A stretch of 15,985 nucleotides of DNA from Candidatus Gastranaerophilales bacterium HUM_12 (GTDB lineage Bacteria > Cyanobacteriota > Vampirovibrionia > Gastranaerophilales > Gastranaerophilaceae). Below are positions 14,495-15,985 of this stretch, one piece after another. The notes below the pieces were generated by a model. The model worked only from the letters and a program-made list of their open reading frames with translations. It was not told the DNA's origin and made no database searches. The translations under genes and the position numbers were made by a program. The stretch's first letter is position 1. Each line of letters opens with the position of its first letter. The stretch lies in contig DABJ01000020.1 of NCBI GenBank assembly GCA_002102825.1, forward strand, positions 51,133 to 67,117. Direction: 5' to 3'.

Positions 14495-14548
14495 TTCTAA
14501 TCTGTCATTACGAGGAAAGATAATAAGCAAGTAATGAGTGGATTAGAA
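14495..14548 (+). repeat. 5' UTR hairpin, degenerate dispersed repeat
   Basis: TTCTAATC (14495-14502) pairs with GATTAGAA (14541-14548), and TCATTAC (14505-14511) with GTAATGA (14531-14537), separated by a small internal loop and a 19-base loop. The text CTGTCATTACGAGG, with GTGACGTAGTAATCT at about 14553-14567, resembles the GTCATTGCGAGG...CAATCT dispersed repeat I know from several bacterial genomes. Confidence 0.6.
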
Positions 14549-14629
14549 CAGAGTGACGTAGTAATCTTGAACACTGAATACTAAAAGTCACACACGAGTT
14601 AAGTATAACAAAAGAAAGGAAGTATAAAC

Positions 14630-15476
14630 ATGTCAAAACGCAGTCATAGAGCGAGTTTCGGGGGGGGGTAATTTAAAACCCGCTTGTAGAGAGCTTTTCA
14701 GAGGTATAACTCCGAATAAAAAATTTGCATTTACCTTAGCTGAAGTATTAATAACACTCGGCATAATTGGTGTGGTTGCAGCGATGACTATACCAATGAT
14801 AAATAATAAATATAAAGAAACAAAAACTGTTTCAAAATTGACTCAAACTTATAGTATTTTGCAACAAGCATTTCAGTTGGCTATCAAAGATGAAAGTAGT
14901 CCGGGGAGTTGGAATATTATAGCATCATCTGCTAATGGTGCAAATAATATGGCAAAACCTTTGATTAGTCAGATGAAATTATTGCAGGATTGTGGAACAA
15001 CGTCTAATCCTACTATTGGTAAAAATTGCATATCAAATACTAAAATGAAATATTTAAACGGAAATCAATTTAATGGTGACAATTGGAATTTGGCAAGTGA
15101 AGGAAATACATACAAAGTTTTATTGCTCAATGGTGTTTCTTTAACTTTCCACCCAAGAAATGCTGCGTGCAACTTGTCTTCGGATACTTTTGTTTATTGT
15201 ATTGATAAGTCGACTTCCGCTTGTACTTGCGGGTATATTTTGGCAGATATTGACGGTCCAAATCATGGGCAAAATCGTCTTGGTTGGGACCTTTTTCAAT
15301 TTTTCTTGACTGACCATGGGATTTTTCCGAGTGGTGGAAATCCCAAAACCAGATATGTTACAGGAAATGATACCGAAGGTTGGGGTGCGACTTGGTGGGT
15401 TCTGAACAAGAAAAACACAGCTTATCAAAAATGTTTATCACAATTAAAAATAGACGGTCAGTCTAAATGTAAGTAA
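14630..15476 (+). CDS. type IV prepilin-like protein, frame broken at a G9 tract
   Basis: The pilin body (from about 14721 to the stop at 15476) has the class III-like signature KFAFTLAEVLITLGIIGVV, with the conserved Glu five residues past the cleavage site and a hydrophobic helix that forms the filament core, and a C-terminal globular part with ILADIDGPNHGQNRLGWDLF and several cysteines. The frame of this body has no ATG, GTG or TTG between an upstream TAA (14625) and the signature. The only well-placed start is ATG 14630, with AAAGGAAG at 14615-14622, but it reads MSKRSHRASFGGG then TAA at 14669. One G fewer in the nine-G run (14660-14668) joins the two frames exactly. So this is phase-variable, frameshifted in translation, a recent mutation, or a sequencing error. 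A GTG at 14772 would lose the signature and is unlikely. Confidence 0.8.
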
Positions 15477-15538
15477 AATTTTTCAAGGTAAATCAACGAA
15501 CCTGTGGTGAAAAGTTTTTAACAGATTCTGAATAAGAT

Positions 15539-15572
15539 AAAAACTACGCAATTAGAAATTGCGTAGTTTTTT
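15539..15572 (+). terminator. terminator of the prepilin-like gene
   Basis: Perfect 15-bp stem (15539-15553 with 15557-15571; core ACTACGCAATT / AATTGCGTAGT) with a three-base AGA loop, ending in a T run. It is symmetrical enough to act in both directions. Confidence 0.92.
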
Positions 15573-15576
15573 AATC

Positions 15577-15627
15577 TTTTCAGAATGACGGGCTACTTTA
15601 TAAGCACATCAAAAAGTCCTTCCGGAC
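15577..15627. repeat. degenerate direct repeat, copy A
   Basis: TTTTCAGAATGAC, then a GGCTACTTTATAAGCAC-like segment and CAAAAAGTCCTTC, aligns with TTTTCAGATTGAC ... GGCACACCAAATAGTCATTC at 15783-15833. Confidence 0.5.
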
Positions 15628-15782
15628 AGTACAAGCAGTGTGCGAAACGAAGTGTAGGCACGATTAATGCGAGTGCGTGAGTCGGAATCTGTTTGTATGA
15701 TGGTGTAGAACAAATTTAAAACAGACATATTCTGAATAACAAGAAAATCTAATGCTCATTTTATTCGCATAAATTTTCTAAG

Positions 15783-15850
15783 TTTTCAGATTGACAACCC
15801 CTTTGGTAGGCACACCAAATAGTCATTCTGAACTTGATTCAGAATCTTTT
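15783..15850. repeat. degenerate direct repeat copy B with inverted repeat
   Basis: Copy B of the repeat above runs to about 15833. It continues into ATTCTGAA (15825-15832), a CTTGA loop and TTCAGAAT (15838-15845). This matches the dispersed GTCATTCTGAAC...TTCAGAATCT element known from many bacterial genomes. Confidence 0.55.
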
Positions 15851-15910
15851 CCATAATAAAAATAAAACAAAGTATCAAACCCCAAAAATCTTGTTATACC
15901 TTGATATAAA

Positions 15911-15937
15911 GAGACCCTGAAACCAGTTCAGGGTCTC
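15911..15937. repeat. hairpin upstream of the last gene
   Basis: GAGACCCTGAA (15911-15921) pairs perfectly with TTCAGGGTCTC (15927-15937) around ACCAG. It is not followed by a T run. It would lie in the 5' leader of the next gene, eight bases before its ribosome site, and resembles the CCCTGAAC/GTTCAGGG class of dispersed repeats. Confidence 0.7.
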
Positions 15938-15960
15938 AAAAGTTAAGGAGATTCCGAAAC

Positions 15961-15985
15961 ATGTCTTGGATTATTGGCAGGTCGG
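15961..15985 (+). CDS. start of a gene cut by the window edge
   Basis: ATG at 15961 is preceded by AAGGAG at 15945-15950 with 10 bases between. Only eight codons are visible (MSWIIGRS), too few to identify the product. Confidence 0.45.

Larger units (their letters stand above)
15477..15960. other. intergenic region with terminator and repeat remnants
   Basis: No convincing gene in 484 bases. It contains the prepilin terminator (15539-15572), a pair of degenerate direct repeats (15577-15627 and 15783-15833), a more GC-rich stretch at about 15640-15690, an inverted repeat at 15825-15845 and a hairpin at 15911-15937 before the next start codon. Confidence 0.7.

Noticed and set aside
14772..15476. 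Pilin gene starting at GTG 14772
   Set aside because: This start falls inside the conserved hydrophobic helix and would remove the FTLAEV cleavage signature; no ribosome site precedes it.
1..15985. CRISPR arrays, insertion sequences, integrases, phage genes
   Set aside because: No regularly spaced repeats and no transposase, integrase or phage structural protein in any frame; the tRNA has no visible attachment-site duplication.

Overview
The window is AT-rich bacterial DNA with tightly packed genes. A type IV prepilin-like N-terminus (FTLAEVLITLGIIGVVAA), a CHASE2-adenylate cyclase, a CsaB-type pyruvyl transferase and a DUF2628-like membrane protein occur together. This best fits an uncultured gut relative of Cyanobacteria (Melainabacteria/Vampirovibrionia, Candidatus Gastranaerophilales type). 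The assignment is an inference from family recall; no database was searched.

Layout. At 3-1724 is the 3' part of a large unrecognised protein gene with a C-terminal coiled coil. At 1834-4687 is a plus-strand operon of glucose-6-phosphate isomerase (pgi), a small secreted protein and thioredoxin reductase (trxB), closed by a hairpin terminator. At 4870-5154 is a single HEAT-repeat-like small protein with its own promoter and a strong terminator. At 5223-6425 is a patatin-like phospholipase. At 6487-6573 is an intron-less tRNA-Leu(UAA) with promoter and terminator. At 6612-6774 is a gene-free stretch with a 30-bp perfect palindrome.

The most unusual part is 6775-8996. A cytosolic-looking class 3 lipase (plus strand) is interleaved with three paralogous polytopic membrane proteins of about 120 residues (minus strand). 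Between the second and third paralogs lies what looks like the relic of a second lipase gene, with its ribosome site, start codon and C-terminal codons left and the middle gone. Two paralogs share an 80-bp identical 5' block and near-identical promoters whose expected transcription start falls on the ATG (leaderless mRNAs). This resembles a repeatedly duplicated two-gene unit, possibly effector and protector, in which the membrane-protein gene is kept when the lipase is lost.

At 9016-12393 a minus-strand operon reads: KDPG-aldolase-like protein, PfkB sugar kinase (KDG kinase type), CsaB-like pyruvyl transferase, DUF2628-like membrane protein. The first pair would cleave and phosphorylate 2-keto-3-deoxy sugars; the third would decorate a cell-wall polymer with pyruvate. 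Divergent from it is a CHASE2-adenylate cyclase (12456-14447), a membrane sensor making cAMP.

At 14458-15572 is a prepilin-like gene with a good promoter, a structured 5' UTR, a terminator and a run of nine Gs that puts the start codon out of frame with the pilin body. The rest (15573-15960) holds degenerate dispersed repeats and a hairpin just before the first codons of a gene cut by the window edge.
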